From NCBI RefSeq assembly GCF_003594915.1, contig NZ_QZCS01000002.1, positions 372,001 to 436,000 on the forward strand: a DNA stretch of 64,000 nucleotides, read 5' to 3'. Both the position numbers and the translations under genes were made by a program. Shown here piece by piece: positions 23,503-33,680 of the stretch. Position 1 is the first letter of the stretch, and each line of letters opens with the position of its first letter. The notes under the pieces were generated by a model. It made no database searches. It saw only the letters and a program-made list of their open reading frames with translations, and had not been told where the DNA came from. The DNA is from Enterobacter chuandaensis. GTDB lineage: Bacteria; Pseudomonadota; Gammaproteobacteria; Enterobacterales; Enterobacteriaceae.

Positions 23503-24084
23503 ATGAATTTTCTCGCTCACCTGCATCTCGCCCACCTCGCTGACAGCTCCCTTTCCGGCAATTTGCTGGCCGATTTCGTGCGCGGCAACCCCGCGGAAGA
23601 CTTTTCCCCTGAGGTTGTCGACGGGATATTTATGCATCGTCGCATCGACGTGCTGACCGATAACCTGCCAGAGGTGACGGAAGCCAAAGCCTGGTTTCGC
23701 CCTGAAACCCGCCGCGTTGCGCCGATCACGCTCGACGTGATGTGGGACCACTTCCTGTCGCGCCACTGGGAACAGCTGTCGCCGGAGATGCCGTTGCCCG
23801 AGTTTGTGCGCTACGCCCACCAGCAGGTGTCGATCATTTTGCCCGACTCTCCGCCGCGCTTTGTGAATCTGAATAACTATTTGTGGTCAGAGCGCTGGCT
23901 GGAGCGCTATCGCGAGATGGATTTCATCCAGAATGTGTTGAACGGGATGGCGAGCCGTCGCCCGCGGCTGGATGCGCTGCGCGATTCCTGGTACGACCTG
24001 GATGAACATTACGACGCGCTGGAAACGCGTTTCTGGCAGTTTTACCCGCGCATGATGGCGCAGGCGAAAAACAAACAGCTGTAA
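23503..24084 (+). CDS. acpH: Acyl carrier protein phosphodiesterase
   Basis: Removes the phosphopantetheine group from holo-ACP. The 193-residue protein starts [20 protein letters not shown] and contains [11 protein letters not shown] and the conserved His/Asp residues of the family ([12 protein letters not shown]). The ATG at 23503 matches the E. coli start; 13 upstream in-frame codons lie in the shared promoter region. It is divergent from queA. Confidence 0.95.
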   Translation: MNFLAHLHLAHLADSSLSGNLLADFVRGNPAEDFSPEVVDGIFMHRRIDVLTDNLPEVTEAKAWFRPETRRVAPITLDVMWDHFLSRHWEQLSPEMPLPEFVRYAHQQVSIILPDSPPRFVNLNNYLWSERWLERYREMDFIQNVLNGMASRRPRLDALRDSWYDLDEHYDALETRFWQFYPRMMAQAKNKQL

Positions 24085-24211
24085 CAGAATTCGCATTGAT
24101 AGGTAAAAGCTGGCGGAACGATTGTCACCACCTCTTTGTCTTATCCATGAACACTCTCTATACTGGCTCGCGTTGCGTTCCAAATAACCTTAGTATCTAC
24201 AGGAGAATCAT

Positions 24212-24814
24212 ATGGTTCTGGTAACTCGTCCGGCTCCGGATTTTACAGCTGCAGCAGTTCTGGGCAACGGTGAAATCGTTGAAAACTTCAACTTCAAACA
24301 GCACACCAACGGTAAAGCGACCGTTCTGTTCTTCTGGCCAATGGACTTCACTTTCGTTTGCCCGTCTGAGCTGATCGCCTTCGACAAACGTTATGAAGAA
24401 TTCCAGAAGCGTGGCGTGGAAGTTGTTGGCGTCTCCTTCGACTCTGAATTTGTACACAACGCATGGCGTAACACCCCTGTCGACAAAGGCGGCATCGGTG
24501 CGGTGAAATACGCAATGGTTGCGGACATCAAACGCGAAATCCAGCAGGCTTACGGTATCGAACATCCGGACGCTGGCGTTGCGCTGCGCGGTTCCTTCCT
24601 GATCGACGCAAACGGCATCGTTCGTCACCAGGTTGTGAACGATCTGCCGCTGGGTCGTAACATCGACGAAATGCTGCGCATGGTTGACGCGCTGCAGTTC
24701 CACGAAGAGCACGGCGAAGTGTGCCCGGCTCAGTGGGAAAAAGGTAAAGAAGGTATGTCTGCTTCCCCAGACGGCGTTGCTAAATACCTGTCCGAGAACG
24801 TATCCAGCCTGTAA
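24212..24814 (+). CDS. tsaA: Typical 2-Cys peroxiredoxin (TsaA type)
   Basis: Thiol peroxidase that reduces hydrogen peroxide and organic peroxides. The 200-residue protein has the peroxidatic Cys50 in DFTFVCPSE and the resolving Cys171 in EVCPAQW near the C terminus, the pattern of dimeric 2-Cys enzymes, with a full C-terminal tail (SASPDGVAKYLSENV). Salmonella has tsaA at this same position next to acpH, while E. coli K-12 does not. Strong AGGAG site; own terminator. Confidence 0.92.
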   Translation: MVLVTRPAPDFTAAAVLGNGEIVENFNFKQHTNGKATVLFFWPMDFTFVCPSELIAFDKRYEEFQKRGVEVVGVSFDSEFVHNAWRNTPVDKGGIGAVKYAMVADIKREIQQAYGIEHPDAGVALRGSFLIDANGIVRHQVVNDLPLGRNIDEMLRMVDALQFHEEHGEVCPAQWEKGKEGMSASPDGVAKYLSENVSSL

Positions 24815-24832
24815 TCGGCACGGTTTACGAAG

Positions 24833-24859
24833 AAGGCCCGCTTATGCGGGCCTTTTTTT
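24833..24859. terminator. Bidirectional terminator after tsaA
   Basis: AAGGCCCGC and GCGGGCCTT with a TTAT loop are followed by a T run. It overlaps the last bases of the convergent DUF3999 gene. Confidence 0.92.
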
Positions 24860-26243
24860 ATGCGTGACGCTGCGTCTCTCGCCAGATGCGCCAGGCCATG
24901 CCCGCCAGCAAAATCACGCCCGCAATCAGCACGCCCCACACCAGCAGGGTGTTCATCCGGCTCTCCCGATCGGCTGCTGAGGTAGCGGTCAGGCGAGCCT
25001 CCCCGCCTAACGCGACATCCTTCAGAATACCGGCCTGCGGCAGGTTCGCCATATCATACGTTTTACGCAGCCCGGCAGGGATCAGCATGTCAGGCTCCAC
25101 GCTGGCAGGCTTTGCAGCACCGTTGCCCCAGGCGAGCACATACGGCGCTTTTCCCTGCGCGTTGAACACCAGATCATAGCGGTCGCGATGCCCGATGACG
25201 CCCGGCAGGTATTCCGGCAGGCGCGCATTCAGCGTCGTGATTTTCACCGCCTGCACCAGGCCTCCGCTAAGCGAAACCGGTGGAGACGTTTTGCCCTCCA
25301 GACGGTAAAGCACCTCTTTTTTCAGCGGGTGCCAGGTATCTTTTTCCGTACTCCGCCACGCGATCTCGACAGGAAGGACGCCATCGCCATTCAGTAAAAT
25401 GCTGACAACACTCAGCGGCTGCGGCCGCGCCCAGTGCCACTGCGCTTCGCTTGTCGATAGCTGTTCTCCTTCCCCCTCAAGGTCGATCGCTTCCGGGGCC
25501 GCCTGCGCAGAGGCGCTAATCGCGTTTACGCCGGTCAGGGTTATCCCCTGGCTCTGCGCATTCAGCACCACCATAAGATAGCGATTCGCATCGGGAGATA
25601 GAACCGTATCAATATCGATCCGATCGAGCTTAAGACGATCCTCGCCACTGACGACGTCAAGCAGCGGCATATCCTCGCGCAGGGTATACCAGCGCTTAAG
25701 ATCCTCGCTGTAATAGACCGACGCCGTTCCCTGCCACGGGGTCTGCGGGTTATTCCAGACTAGCTGCAGCTGAGACAAGGCAATCTCACCCGAAGCCTGC
25801 TCCGGCAGGGTCAGCAGATAATGTTGGCCCGCTGCGGCAGCTTTTTGCCCTTCCAGCACAATCTCAACGCCGTTTCGGGAACGGAGCAGGATTTTATCGC
25901 TGCCCTCATCCCCTCGCGCAGGCGCTAGCGGCGAGGCGTCCAGCGGGAAGAGGCGCAGCGCCGTGGATTGCGCTGCCGCCTGCGGACGCGTCGCGGCGAC
26001 CAGGCTGAACGGAACCAGCTCGCCCGACTGATTAAAGACGCGAACGTCATGCAGATCCGGCGACGTGCTCTGCGCATAGACGGCGAGCGGCAACGTCACC
26101 CGATACCACTGGGAAGGAGCTGACGTATCCAGCGAAAGACCGAAGGCATAATCCCGCGGTGATTCCGTTTTTGCCTCGTCGCAGAACGCCGGGCCGGAAA
26201 GCGCCAGCAGCGCGGTACATGCTACCGCTTTCATCCATTTCAT
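24858..26243 (-). CDS. DUF3999 family protein
   Basis: A 461-residue exported, membrane-anchored protein of unknown function. It has a signal peptide (MKWMKAVACTALLALSGPAFC), a long beta-rich periplasmic part, and a single C-terminal helix (LLVWGVLIAGVILLAGMAWRIW) with a short basic cytoplasmic tail. The ATG at 26243 overlaps the stop of the DUF2339 gene as ATGA, so the two are translated together; much longer upstream frames are shadows of that gene. An alternative start at MKAVAC, three codons later, is possible. Confidence 0.85.
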   Translation of the reverse strand: MKWMKAVACTALLALSGPAFCDEAKTESPRDYAFGLSLDTSAPSQWYRVTLPLAVYAQSTSPDLHDVRVFNQSGELVPFSLVAATRPQAAAQSTALRLFPLDASPLAPARGDEGSDKILLRSRNGVEIVLEGQKAAAAGQHYLLTLPEQASGEIALSQLQLVWNNPQTPWQGTASVYYSEDLKRWYTLREDMPLLDVVSGEDRLKLDRIDIDTVLSPDANRYLMVVLNAQSQGITLTGVNAISASAQAAPEAIDLEGEGEQLSTSEAQWHWARPQPLSVVSILLNGDGVLPVEIAWRSTEKDTWHPLKKEVLYRLEGKTSPPVSLSGGLVQAVKITTLNARLPEYLPGVIGHRDRYDLVFNAQGKAPYVLAWGNGAAKPASVEPDMLIPAGLRKTYDMANLPQAGILKDVALGGEARLTATSAADRESRMNTLLVWGVLIAGVILLAGMAWRIWRETQRHA

Positions 26244-28861
26244 TTTTCTTCTCCTGTTTTGGGCGGTAGCGGTGAGAAATACCCCACGATCAGCACCAGT
26301 ATCGCCACGCCGATAAACGCCACCGCGCGCGACAGACCGCCTCCGCCCGCGCTGTCTACCAGCATCAGTTTCACCATCACCACCCCCAGCAGCCCGGCAC
26401 CGCTGAGCCACTCCTGACGGGAAGCCCGACGGGTGGCGTGGACCATCACCACCAGCGCGATCAGCATCCAGAACAGGGCAAAGGTGGTCTGGATAAGCCG
26501 CGAATCCCATAGCGATGCCATATTCCAGGCCACGTCGCCGTACCAGGCCAGAGCGCGCATCAGCGCACCGTTAAGCCACCAGAAGCCAAACGCGACGATC
26601 GCGACGGCAGGCCACGGACGGGCCTGCGAGAGCAGCGCCGGGTAGTAGCGATCCACTGCCCGATAAAAGACCACCAGCCCCAGCAGCGCGAACGCTGCGC
26701 CTTCCTCAAGCGGATTCACCAGCGGCAGCCAGGTCTGACGATAAACCACGCCGTCCTGGAAATTGGTCACCACCAGTAATACCAGCAGCGCCGCGAGCAC
26801 GGGGATCGGTGCCACACACGCGTAGAGCGCAGGCCACGCACGGAACGGCCACACGCGACGGCGCACCGCCGCAGAGAGTGCAATAATCACCCCGCCGCCT
26901 GCGGCCATCACCAGCCCGCTGCCCCAGGCCGCCATGCCCCACGGCAGCGACCGGGCAAACCAGTAAAGCTCCGCCGCCAGCGCCAGTAAAATCATCCAGA
27001 ACAGCGAAATATGCAGCCCCATTGAGACACGCGGCGCTAAACGAGCGCCGTCTCGCCACAACAGCGTCAGCGCGGCAGACAACGCAATACCCCATGCCAG
27101 ATTTGCCCAGCCAGCGGCAAACATCTGCTGGTGCCAGAGCTGATAGCCTACCATCAGCAGCATAACCGGCCACAACAGCCATTTACTGGCATCCAGCTCC
27201 CGCCACGTCAGACGCGCGGCTACCTGCCGCCAGCCCCAGACAGAGATGGCCAGGAGCGCCAGCACGCCTGCCAGAACAGGCAATTCGTGTTTCAACACCA
27301 TCCGCGACGCACCCAATAGCGCCACGAGCCAGAACAGCAGCCCGCCTGCCAGCAGCGTCCAGCTGACCGGCAGCACAATACGCCGCCACAGCCAGGCCGC
27401 AGCCAGCCAGCAAAGGCTGAGGATGGCGAAGATCAGCAGCAGGCTCAGCGACGTCACGCCGTTCATCAGCGCCCAGATCGCGCTGCCAAGCGCCAGCACC
27501 AGCAGCGCCGTCCCGCTATAGCTCATGCGCCGCTGGTTCTGCTGCACACCCAGCCAGAGGATGCCCAGCCCCTCCAGCGCCCAGGCCATTGCCGTCCAGC
27601 GTGCGGAGAGCGCCAGCGGAATGGCGAGCGTGGCAAACCCACCGCCAATGGCCAGCGCCGCCATCACCAGCGGTCGACCGATGGACGGATAGCGGCGCAG
27701 CGCGAGGAACGCCAGCGAGAGGTAAAACGCACCGTACCCCAGCGCGCTGAGCGCCGGGCCGTACGTCCAGTGCTGAGTCATACCGTACTGCATCCCGAAG
27801 CCTATCAGCGGCGGGGCAAACAGCAGCACGCCGTCAATAATCTGCTTCCCTTTCTCCTGCGCCCGCAGCGACAGCGCCACGCTCAGCACGCCGAATATCA
27901 GCGTATTGGCAATCAGGAACAGCTGACAGATCCAATAGTCTTCAGGCTGGTAATCACTCAGTCCCCACAGGCCGCCCACGCCAAAGGTAATGAGCAGCCC
28001 GAGCAGGTTAAGCTCGCGCCAGTGCTGCCAGATGCTGATGGCGAGAATGCCGATGGAAAGCAGGAGATAGAAGGAGAACAGCGCCACAAAGCTCCCGCCC
28101 CCGGTAGATAGCAGCAGCGGCGCAAGGTATCCGCCGAGGCTCGCCAGCATGGCAAGGCTCAGGGCTTTCTGCAGCACGGCCAGCCCGACGCTCGCGGCGC
28201 AAATCACCACCAGCAGCGCAAAGGCCAGCGTTATCGGCAGCATCTGCCAGAGCCGGAAGGCGCCGAAGACCGTCAGGTAGAGAATACCCGTCGCCCCGCC
28301 CTGTAAGATAAGCGCGTAGATCGGCTGCTTGTGACGCAGCCGCCAGCCAACCGCCAGCAGCACGATGGCAAACAGCGCCGTCGCCACCAGGCGCAGCTCA
28401 AGCGGGAACAGGGAGTGTTCAACGGTGTAGCGCAGCAGGAAAGAGAGGCCGAGGAAGAGCAGCAGAATGCCAAGCTTCGCGAGCGGATTGCCCTGCATAA
28501 ACCAGCGCGCCAGCGACGTCACAATGCCGCCAAAGGCAGAAGGCTGTTTAGCCGCAGGGGCTGGGGCCGGAGCGGGTTTTGCTTCGGCTGTGGGAGTTTC
28601 GGGACGCCAGGGATCGACAGGCGCGGGCGCGTCCTCAGCCACCGGCGCGGCCTCAACCGCCGGAGTGGTCGCTTGCACCTGTTCTGGCTCCGGCGCTATC
28701 TCAGCCGCGCCGCGCTGCTCAAGCGCCTCAATGCGCTGGCGTAGCCGGGCGATCTCCTGCTGCGCCGCCGTGCTTCGATTAAACCCGATAACCGCAAGTA
28801 CGGGCGCAACCAGCAGCGCAAAAACCAGGAATAAACAGCCAAGGATGTAAAGCTCGTCCAT
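26240..28861 (-). CDS. DUF2339 family polytopic membrane protein
   Basis: An 873-residue protein of unknown function. After one N-terminal helix and a coiled segment (QQEIARLRQRIEALEQRG) comes a Pro/Ala/Glu-rich linker (about residues 55-110), then more than twenty hydrophobic helices to the C terminus. Members of this family are commonly found next to DUF3999 genes, as here, where the stop and start codons overlap. That arrangement suggests one membrane complex with a DUF3999 periplasmic part. It starts 86 bases after malZ on the same strand, so malZ read-through could contribute. E. coli K-12 lacks both genes at this locus. Confidence 0.85.
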   Translation of the reverse strand: MDELYILGCLFLVFALLVAPVLAVIGFNRSTAAQQEIARLRQRIEALEQRGAAEIAPEPEQVQATTPAVEAAPVAEDAPAPVDPWRPETPTAEAKPAPAPAPAAKQPSAFGGIVTSLARWFMQGNPLAKLGILLLFLGLSFLLRYTVEHSLFPLELRLVATALFAIVLLAVGWRLRHKQPIYALILQGGATGILYLTVFGAFRLWQMLPITLAFALLVVICAASVGLAVLQKALSLAMLASLGGYLAPLLLSTGGGSFVALFSFYLLLSIGILAISIWQHWRELNLLGLLITFGVGGLWGLSDYQPEDYWICQLFLIANTLIFGVLSVALSLRAQEKGKQIIDGVLLFAPPLIGFGMQYGMTQHWTYGPALSALGYGAFYLSLAFLALRRYPSIGRPLVMAALAIGGGFATLAIPLALSARWTAMAWALEGLGILWLGVQQNQRRMSYSGTALLVLALGSAIWALMNGVTSLSLLLIFAILSLCWLAAAWLWRRIVLPVSWTLLAGGLLFWLVALLGASRMVLKHELPVLAGVLALLAISVWGWRQVAARLTWRELDASKWLLWPVMLLMVGYQLWHQQMFAAGWANLAWGIALSAALTLLWRDGARLAPRVSMGLHISLFWMILLALAAELYWFARSLPWGMAAWGSGLVMAAGGGVIIALSAAVRRRVWPFRAWPALYACVAPIPVLAALLVLLVVTNFQDGVVYRQTWLPLVNPLEEGAAFALLGLVVFYRAVDRYYPALLSQARPWPAVAIVAFGFWWLNGALMRALAWYGDVAWNMASLWDSRLIQTTFALFWMLIALVVMVHATRRASRQEWLSGAGLLGVVMVKLMLVDSAGGGGLSRAVAFIGVAILVLIVGYFSPLPPKTGEEK

Positions 28862-28938
28862 GTTTCCACCTTCACCGTAAACGATCCGTTAAGATTGACA
28901 CAAATCGTTGCATTTGCGCCATCTTAAAAGGTGGAAAC
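28862..28938 (-). promoter_or_regulatory. Inverted repeat spanning the DUF2339 leader and ribosome binding site
   Basis: GTTTCCACCTT (28862-28872) and AAGGTGGAAAC (28928-28938) are perfect 11-base arms 55 bases apart. On the minus strand the arm next to the start codon contains the AAGGTGG Shine-Dalgarno site of the DUF2339 gene, so base pairing with the leader's first arm would hide it, provided transcription begins at or before 28938. Confidence 0.55.
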
Positions 28939-28947
28939 CTTAGCGCT

Positions 28948-30765
28948 TTAGCTACCGAACCAGACCGCCGCGGATACCGCAGGCAGCGCCAGCACGCCAT
29001 CCTGTATCGTCGCCTTGCCCTCTTTGTTCGTCCACCTCGCCACCTTCAGCAACGGGGAATCATCCAGCACCACTTCGCAGGCCTCGCCCCGGTTAATCGC
29101 CACCAGCACGCGCTGCTGGTTATAGACGCGAGCAAAGACGACCACGTTATCGTGGGCGTACATCACCTGGCAGCCGCCGTAGCGCAGGGCGAGACTCTGT
29201 TTGCGCAATTTCGCCAGCCGCTGGTACAGGCTAAACAGCACCTTGTCCTGTTTCTCTGGCTCCCACGGGAAGGTTTTGCGGCAGAACGGATCGTTGTTGC
29301 CGTCCAGCCCGACCTCATCGCCATAGTAAATACACGGCACGCCCGGCCAGGTGAAGAGCCAGGTGACCGCCAGCGGCAGGCGCGCGACATCCTTGCCGAG
29401 CAGGGATTTAAAGCGTGCGGTGTCGTGGCTATCGAGCTGGTTAAACATCCGCAGCTGCTGCTGGTGCGACAGGCCAGCACGATAGTTGTCCATCCACGCC
29501 ATGCAGGTTTCGGCGTCGATATGGTTCGGATCGTAGGAGATATCGGTGTTTGCGAGGAATCCCCACAGCGGGAAGGTAAAGCCGCGATAGTTCATCGCCG
29601 CATCTTCCGCATCGTTCTGCAGCCACTGGCGCGCGTCGCCAAAGTGCTCGCCAAAGACAAACGCCTCCGGCTGGGCCACTTTCGCCGAACGCGCGATCCC
29701 GGCGACGTGCTGAAGGTTATTCCGCGCGCCGCCCGCTTCACCGAGCATATGCACCACGTCCAGACGCCAGCCGTCCATGTTCCACGGAGCCTTCAGCCAG
29801 TGACGGACGATGCTGTCTTCACCGCCGTAAATCTCATTCACCAGAGACGGGGACTGGAAATCCAGCTTCGGCAGGCTCGGGTAGCCCAGCCAGTCCAGCG
29901 CGCGCCCCTCCTCGTTAAAGCTGTACCAGTCGCGCTGCGGCGAATCCGGGTTATGACACGCCCCGCCCATCGACTGGTTATGACGGTCAAACCACGCGTG
30001 CGAATCGCCGCTGTGGTTAAACACGCCGTCCAGGATCAGGCGCATGCCTTCGTTTTTGGTGTTCTCACGCAGGCGCAGCAGCGCCGCGTCGCCGCCAAAC
30101 TGCTCATCAACGTGACGATAATCCTGGGTATCGTATTTGTGTACGCTCGGGGCTTTAAACACCGGGTTGAGGTACAGCGCCGTCACGCCGAGCTTTTTCA
30201 GGTACGGCAGCTTTTCGCTGATGCCGTCGAGATCGCCGCCGTAGAACGTCGAGCCCCCCGCCTGCGCCGTCACCGGTTCATCCCATTTTTTCAGGATGAT
30301 GTCGTGACCGGCGGCATGATGGTAATAGACCTTGTCCTGGTCGGCGGTGCGTTTTTCGCTGCGTGCAAAGCGGTCCGGGAAAATCTGGTAAAAAATCTGA
30401 TCGTTAACCCATTGCGGACCGTTATCCGGGTAATCAACCGCGAACTGCTCCAGCCGGGCCGGAGGGAAACGGCTAAACCCCTGCGGGGTAAACCACAGCT
30501 GGCGGTTGTTCCACAAAAGTTTGAAGCTGTAGCGACGGCGCGGTTGCCCGCTGCGCAGGTCGATATTCGCCCGCCACGCCGTGATCCCCGGCTGCGGCTG
30601 GCTGCGCTGTTTGTGCATTTTCAGCGACGTTTCTTCGTTATCCACTTCGGCGCGAAGGGTCACACGCTCCGGCTGATTTTCCCCCGCCAGCCAGAGCGTA
30701 ATCACCAGGTTGTCTTTGTTTTGCTTAACAAATGGGGCAACCGGAAGGTGCCAGGCGTTTAACAT
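28948..30765 (-). CDS. malZ: Maltodextrin glucosidase
   Basis: Cytoplasmic GH13 enzyme that releases glucose from the reducing end of maltodextrins. The 605-residue protein has an N-terminal beta domain and the catalytic barrel: [29 protein letters not shown] (nucleophile Asp), [11 protein letters not shown] (acid Glu) and [14 protein letters not shown] 30765 is chosen over the adjacent GTG at 30768 by comparison with E. coli (MLNAWHLPV). Two MalT boxes lie upstream, so it should belong to the maltose regulon. Confidence 0.96.
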   Translation of the reverse strand: MLNAWHLPVAPFVKQNKDNLVITLWLAGENQPERVTLRAEVDNEETSLKMHKQRSQPQPGITAWRANIDLRSGQPRRRYSFKLLWNNRQLWFTPQGFSRFPPARLEQFAVDYPDNGPQWVNDQIFYQIFPDRFARSEKRTADQDKVYYHHAAGHDIILKKWDEPVTAQAGGSTFYGGDLDGISEKLPYLKKLGVTALYLNPVFKAPSVHKYDTQDYRHVDEQFGGDAALLRLRENTKNEGMRLILDGVFNHSGDSHAWFDRHNQSMGGACHNPDSPQRDWYSFNEEGRALDWLGYPSLPKLDFQSPSLVNEIYGGEDSIVRHWLKAPWNMDGWRLDVVHMLGEAGGARNNLQHVAGIARSAKVAQPEAFVFGEHFGDARQWLQNDAEDAAMNYRGFTFPLWGFLANTDISYDPNHIDAETCMAWMDNYRAGLSHQQQLRMFNQLDSHDTARFKSLLGKDVARLPLAVTWLFTWPGVPCIYYGDEVGLDGNNDPFCRKTFPWEPEKQDKVLFSLYQRLAKLRKQSLALRYGGCQVMYAHDNVVVFARVYNQQRVLVAINRGEACEVVLDDSPLLKVARWTNKEGKATIQDGVLALPAVSAAVWFGS

Positions 30766-30843
30766 CACGAATCCCCTTTGATGAAATTGACGTCACCTTG
30801 CCACAGGGTGATTAAGGTTAGCTCACCATGACGAGATTTATTG

Positions 30844-30866
30844 GGGGAGGAGGACGGGGGATGAGG
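30844..30866 (-). promoter_or_regulatory. Two tandem MalT boxes before malZ
   Basis: GGGGAGGAGG at 30844-30853 and GGGGATGAGG at 30857-30866 both match the MalT consensus GGGGAKGAGG perfectly and are direct repeats 13 bases apart. They lie 79-101 bases before the malZ start codon. The boxes are written on the plus strand while malZ is on the minus strand. Confidence 0.75.
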
Positions 30867-30872
30867 CAAAAA

Positions 30873-30897
30873 TCCCCTCTCCCGCGAGGGAGAGGGA
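30873..30897. repeat. Short palindromic repeat, copy C, also proY terminator
   Basis: TCCCCTCTCCC and GGGAGAGGGA form a hairpin 10 bases after the proY stop. On the minus strand it is followed by ATTTTT, so this copy can act as a rho-independent terminator for proY. Confidence 0.75.
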
Positions 30898-30906
30898 ATA
30901 AAAATA

Positions 30907-32280
30907 TTACTGCGCTTCCGCCATCTGGCGGTCACGGCGACACTTAAACACCCAGCCGATCAGCAGCAGAACGATCCACGCGCAGCCCACGTACAGGGAA
31001 ATACGGGTATCCGGGTGGTAACCAATCAGGCCAATGATAAACACCAGGAAGATCAGCCCGACCACGGTCGTCGCCACCCCGCCCGGCACTTTAAACTTCA
31101 GCGCTTTCGCCTCATCCGGCGACAGACGGCGGCGGAAGGCAATCTGCGACAGCAGGATCATGATCCACACCCACACGGTCGCGAAGGTCGCCAGGGAGGC
31201 AATCACCAGGAAGACGTTCTCCGGCATGATGTAGTTCAGGTAAACCGAGAACAGCAGCGCCACCGTCATCACCACCACCGTCACCCACGGCGTGCCGCGG
31301 CGTGAGGTTTTGGCGAACACCTTCGGCGCACTGCCCTGCTCCGCCATACCGTGCAGCATGCGGCCCACGCCGAACACATCGCTGTTAATGGCCGAGAGCG
31401 ACGCGGTCAGCACCACAAAGTTCAGAATACTGGCCGCAAAGGCAATGCCCATATGCTGGAAGGTCAGGACAAACGGGCTACCGTTAGTGCCCACCTGGTT
31501 CCACGGGTAGATGGACATGATCACAAACAGCGTGCCCACATAGAACACCAGAATACGCATCGGCACCGAGTTGATGGCGCGCGGAATGGATTTCTCCGGG
31601 TCTTTAGCTTCCCCGGCGGTGATGCCGATAATCTCGATGCCGCCGTAGGCGAACATCACCATCTGCAGCGACATGACCATCCCGAGCCAGCCGTTGCTGA
31701 AGAAGCCGCCGTTGCTCCAGAGGTTATGGATGCCGGTCGGCTGTCCGCCGTTGCCGATTCCCCAGATGATGATGCCGAAACCGGCGAGGATCATGATGAT
31801 AATGGTCGCGACTTTAAAGAAGGAGAACCAGAACTCCAGCTCGCCGAACACCTTCACGCTCATCAGGTTGACGGCGCAAATGATCAGCACCACGCTCAGG
31901 ACCCAAATCCAGTGCGGCACCGCCGGGAACCAGACGCCCATGTAGATGCCAAACGCGGTCACGTCGGCGATGGCCACAATCAGGATTTCAAAGCAGTAGG
32001 TCCAGCCGGTGATAAACCCAGCCAGCGGGCCTAAATTTTCCTGCGCGTAGCGGGAGAAGGAGCTGGCGGACGGGTTGTGAACCGACATTTCGCCGAGGGC
32101 GCGCATGATGATATACGCCGCCACGCCGCCGATGATGTAGGCCAGCAGAACGCTTGGACCGGCCATTTTGATGGCATCTGCCGAGCCATAAAAAAGACCG
32201 GTGCCGATAGCAGAGCCCAGCGCCATAAAGCGGATGTGGCGAGTGCTGAGTCCACGTTTAAGTTTGTTAGTGCTTTCCAT
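30907..32280 (-). CDS. proY: ProY amino-acid permease (APC family)
   Basis: Inner-membrane amino-acid/proton symporter described in E. coli as a cryptic proline permease; later work in Salmonella points to histidine as well, so the substrate is not fixed. The 457-residue protein starts [30 protein letters not shown], the APC signature, and has twelve predicted helices with a short charged tail ([12 protein letters not shown]). It follows brnQ on the same strand, separated by a terminator. Confidence 0.94.
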   Translation of the reverse strand: MESTNKLKRGLSTRHIRFMALGSAIGTGLFYGSADAIKMAGPSVLLAYIIGGVAAYIIMRALGEMSVHNPSASSFSRYAQENLGPLAGFITGWTYCFEILIVAIADVTAFGIYMGVWFPAVPHWIWVLSVVLIICAVNLMSVKVFGELEFWFSFFKVATIIIMILAGFGIIIWGIGNGGQPTGIHNLWSNGGFFSNGWLGMVMSLQMVMFAYGGIEIIGITAGEAKDPEKSIPRAINSVPMRILVFYVGTLFVIMSIYPWNQVGTNGSPFVLTFQHMGIAFAASILNFVVLTASLSAINSDVFGVGRMLHGMAEQGSAPKVFAKTSRRGTPWVTVVVMTVALLFSVYLNYIMPENVFLVIASLATFATVWVWIMILLSQIAFRRRLSPDEAKALKFKVPGGVATTVVGLIFLVFIIGLIGYHPDTRISLYVGCAWIVLLLIGWVFKCRRDRQMAEAQ

Positions 32281-32308
32281 TAAAATCTTGCCATTCAACA
32301 CGAAAAAA

Positions 32309-32345
32309 CAAAAAACCACGGGGCCTTAAGCCCCGTGGTTAAACA
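32309..32345. terminator. Terminator between brnQ and proY
   Basis: AACCACGGGG and CCCCGTGGTT form a 10-base stem; on the minus strand it is followed by TTTTTTG. It stands 20 bases after the brnQ stop and would reduce read-through into proY. Confidence 0.88.
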
Positions 32346-32360
32346 GTTTGTTGCCGTTGA

Positions 32361-33680
32361 TTAATGGGCGTTCGATGCGACCTGACGCCCTGCAGCACGG
32401 TCCCAGATAACGGCCAGAACCAGCGCAACAACGGTAGGCATCAGCCAGGCCAGGCCCTGCTCGGACAGCGGCAGACGCTGTGTCCAGGCTGGCAGAATGT
32501 CTGCGAACGCTGATGCTTTGATCCCGTCAAGGATACCAAAAATCAGGCTGATAAACATGGCTGGCGCAATAATTCGTGAGGAGTTATGCCACCACGGGCG
32601 GGTGAAGCTCAGCACCACCAGCACGATGCATGGCGGATAAATCGCTGTCAGTACCGGAATAGAGACCTGAATCAGGTGGCTCAGACCGAGGTTAGACACC
32701 GCCATGGAGAAGATACCGAGGATAAACACCAGGGTGCGGTAAGAGAGCGGCAGATACTGCGCAAAGAACTCTGCGCAGGCGCAGGTCAGGCCAACCGCCG
32801 TCACCAGGCAAGCCAGGAAGATCAGCGCCGCCAGCAGCATGCTGCCTGCGCCACCGAAGGTGTGCTGAACGTAAGCGTGCAGGATAGCCGCGCCGTTCGC
32901 GTTCTGATCAACCAGCATCGCGCTATCGGAACCCAGGCGGAACAGCGCCAGATACAGCAGCGTCAGGCCCACACCGGCCATCAGGCCAGCCCAGATGGTG
33001 TAGCGGGTCAGCAGACGCGCTTCGGTCACGCCGCGGGAACGCGCGGCGTTAACGATAACGATACCAAACACCATCGCGCCCAGGGTATCCATCGTCAGAT
33101 AGCCGTTCACAAAGCCGTTAGAAAACGCGGCGTTTTTATAGGCGTCCATCGCGTCGCTAATCGGGCCGGCTGGCCAGATGATGGCCGCTACCGCCAGCAC
33201 GATCAGCGCGACAATTTTCAGCGGTGCCAGGAAGTTGCCGACCGTGTCCAGCAGCTTACCCGGATAGAGGGAAACCAGAATCACAATCGCGAAGTAGATC
33301 AGGCTGTAGATAAACAGCGGCATCGCACCGTCACCGGTCAGGGGAGCAATACCCACTTCGAAGGACACGGTTGCCGTACGCGGGGTGGCAAACAGCGGGC
33401 CAACGGCCAGATAGCAGACGGTCGCCAGCAGGACGCCCGCCACTTTGCCAATCGGGGTGCTGAGGCTATCAACACCGCCGCCGACTTTCGCCAGCGCGAC
33501 GACGGTCAGCACCGGCAGGCCCACGGCAGTAATCAGGAAACCAAACGCGGCGGTCCAGACGTGTTCACCCGCCTGTAAGCCAACCATTGGAGGGAAAATG
33601 ATGTTGCCTGCGCCAACGAACAGCGCAAATGTCATAAAGCCCAGCGCGATGATGTCACGCGATTTTAAGTGATGGGTCAT
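32361..33680 (-). CDS. brnQ: Branched-chain amino acid transporter BrnQ (LIV-II)
   Basis: Cation-coupled uptake of leucine, isoleucine and valine across the inner membrane. The 439-residue protein starts [26 protein letters not shown] and has twelve predicted helices, with [14 protein letters not shown] typical of the LIVCS family. It has a leader region of about 400 bases before the next gene (phoR, whose end faces it). Confidence 0.96.
   Translation of the reverse strand: MTHHLKSRDIIALGFMTFALFVGAGNIIFPPMVGLQAGEHVWTAAFGFLITAVGLPVLTVVALAKVGGGVDSLSTPIGKVAGVLLATVCYLAVGPLFATPRTATVSFEVGIAPLTGDGAMPLFIYSLIYFAIVILVSLYPGKLLDTVGNFLAPLKIVALIVLAVAAIIWPAGPISDAMDAYKNAAFSNGFVNGYLTMDTLGAMVFGIVIVNAARSRGVTEARLLTRYTIWAGLMAGVGLTLLYLALFRLGSDSAMLVDQNANGAAILHAYVQHTFGGAGSMLLAALIFLACLVTAVGLTCACAEFFAQYLPLSYRTLVFILGIFSMAVSNLGLSHLIQVSIPVLTAIYPPCIVLVVLSFTRPWWHNSSRIIAPAMFISLIFGILDGIKASAFADILPAWTQRLPLSEQGLAWLMPTVVALVLAVIWDRAAGRQVASNAH

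Noticed and set aside
24858..26510. Extension of the DUF3999 gene 89 codons upstream
   Set aside because: The extra part lies inside the DUF2339 gene in another frame, and the signal peptide starts at 26243.
29152..30762. A 536-codon open frame on the plus strand
   Set aside because: It is fully antisense to malZ, whose motifs and length are certain; the frame has low-complexity Arg/Val/His composition typical of the complement of a GC-rich gene.
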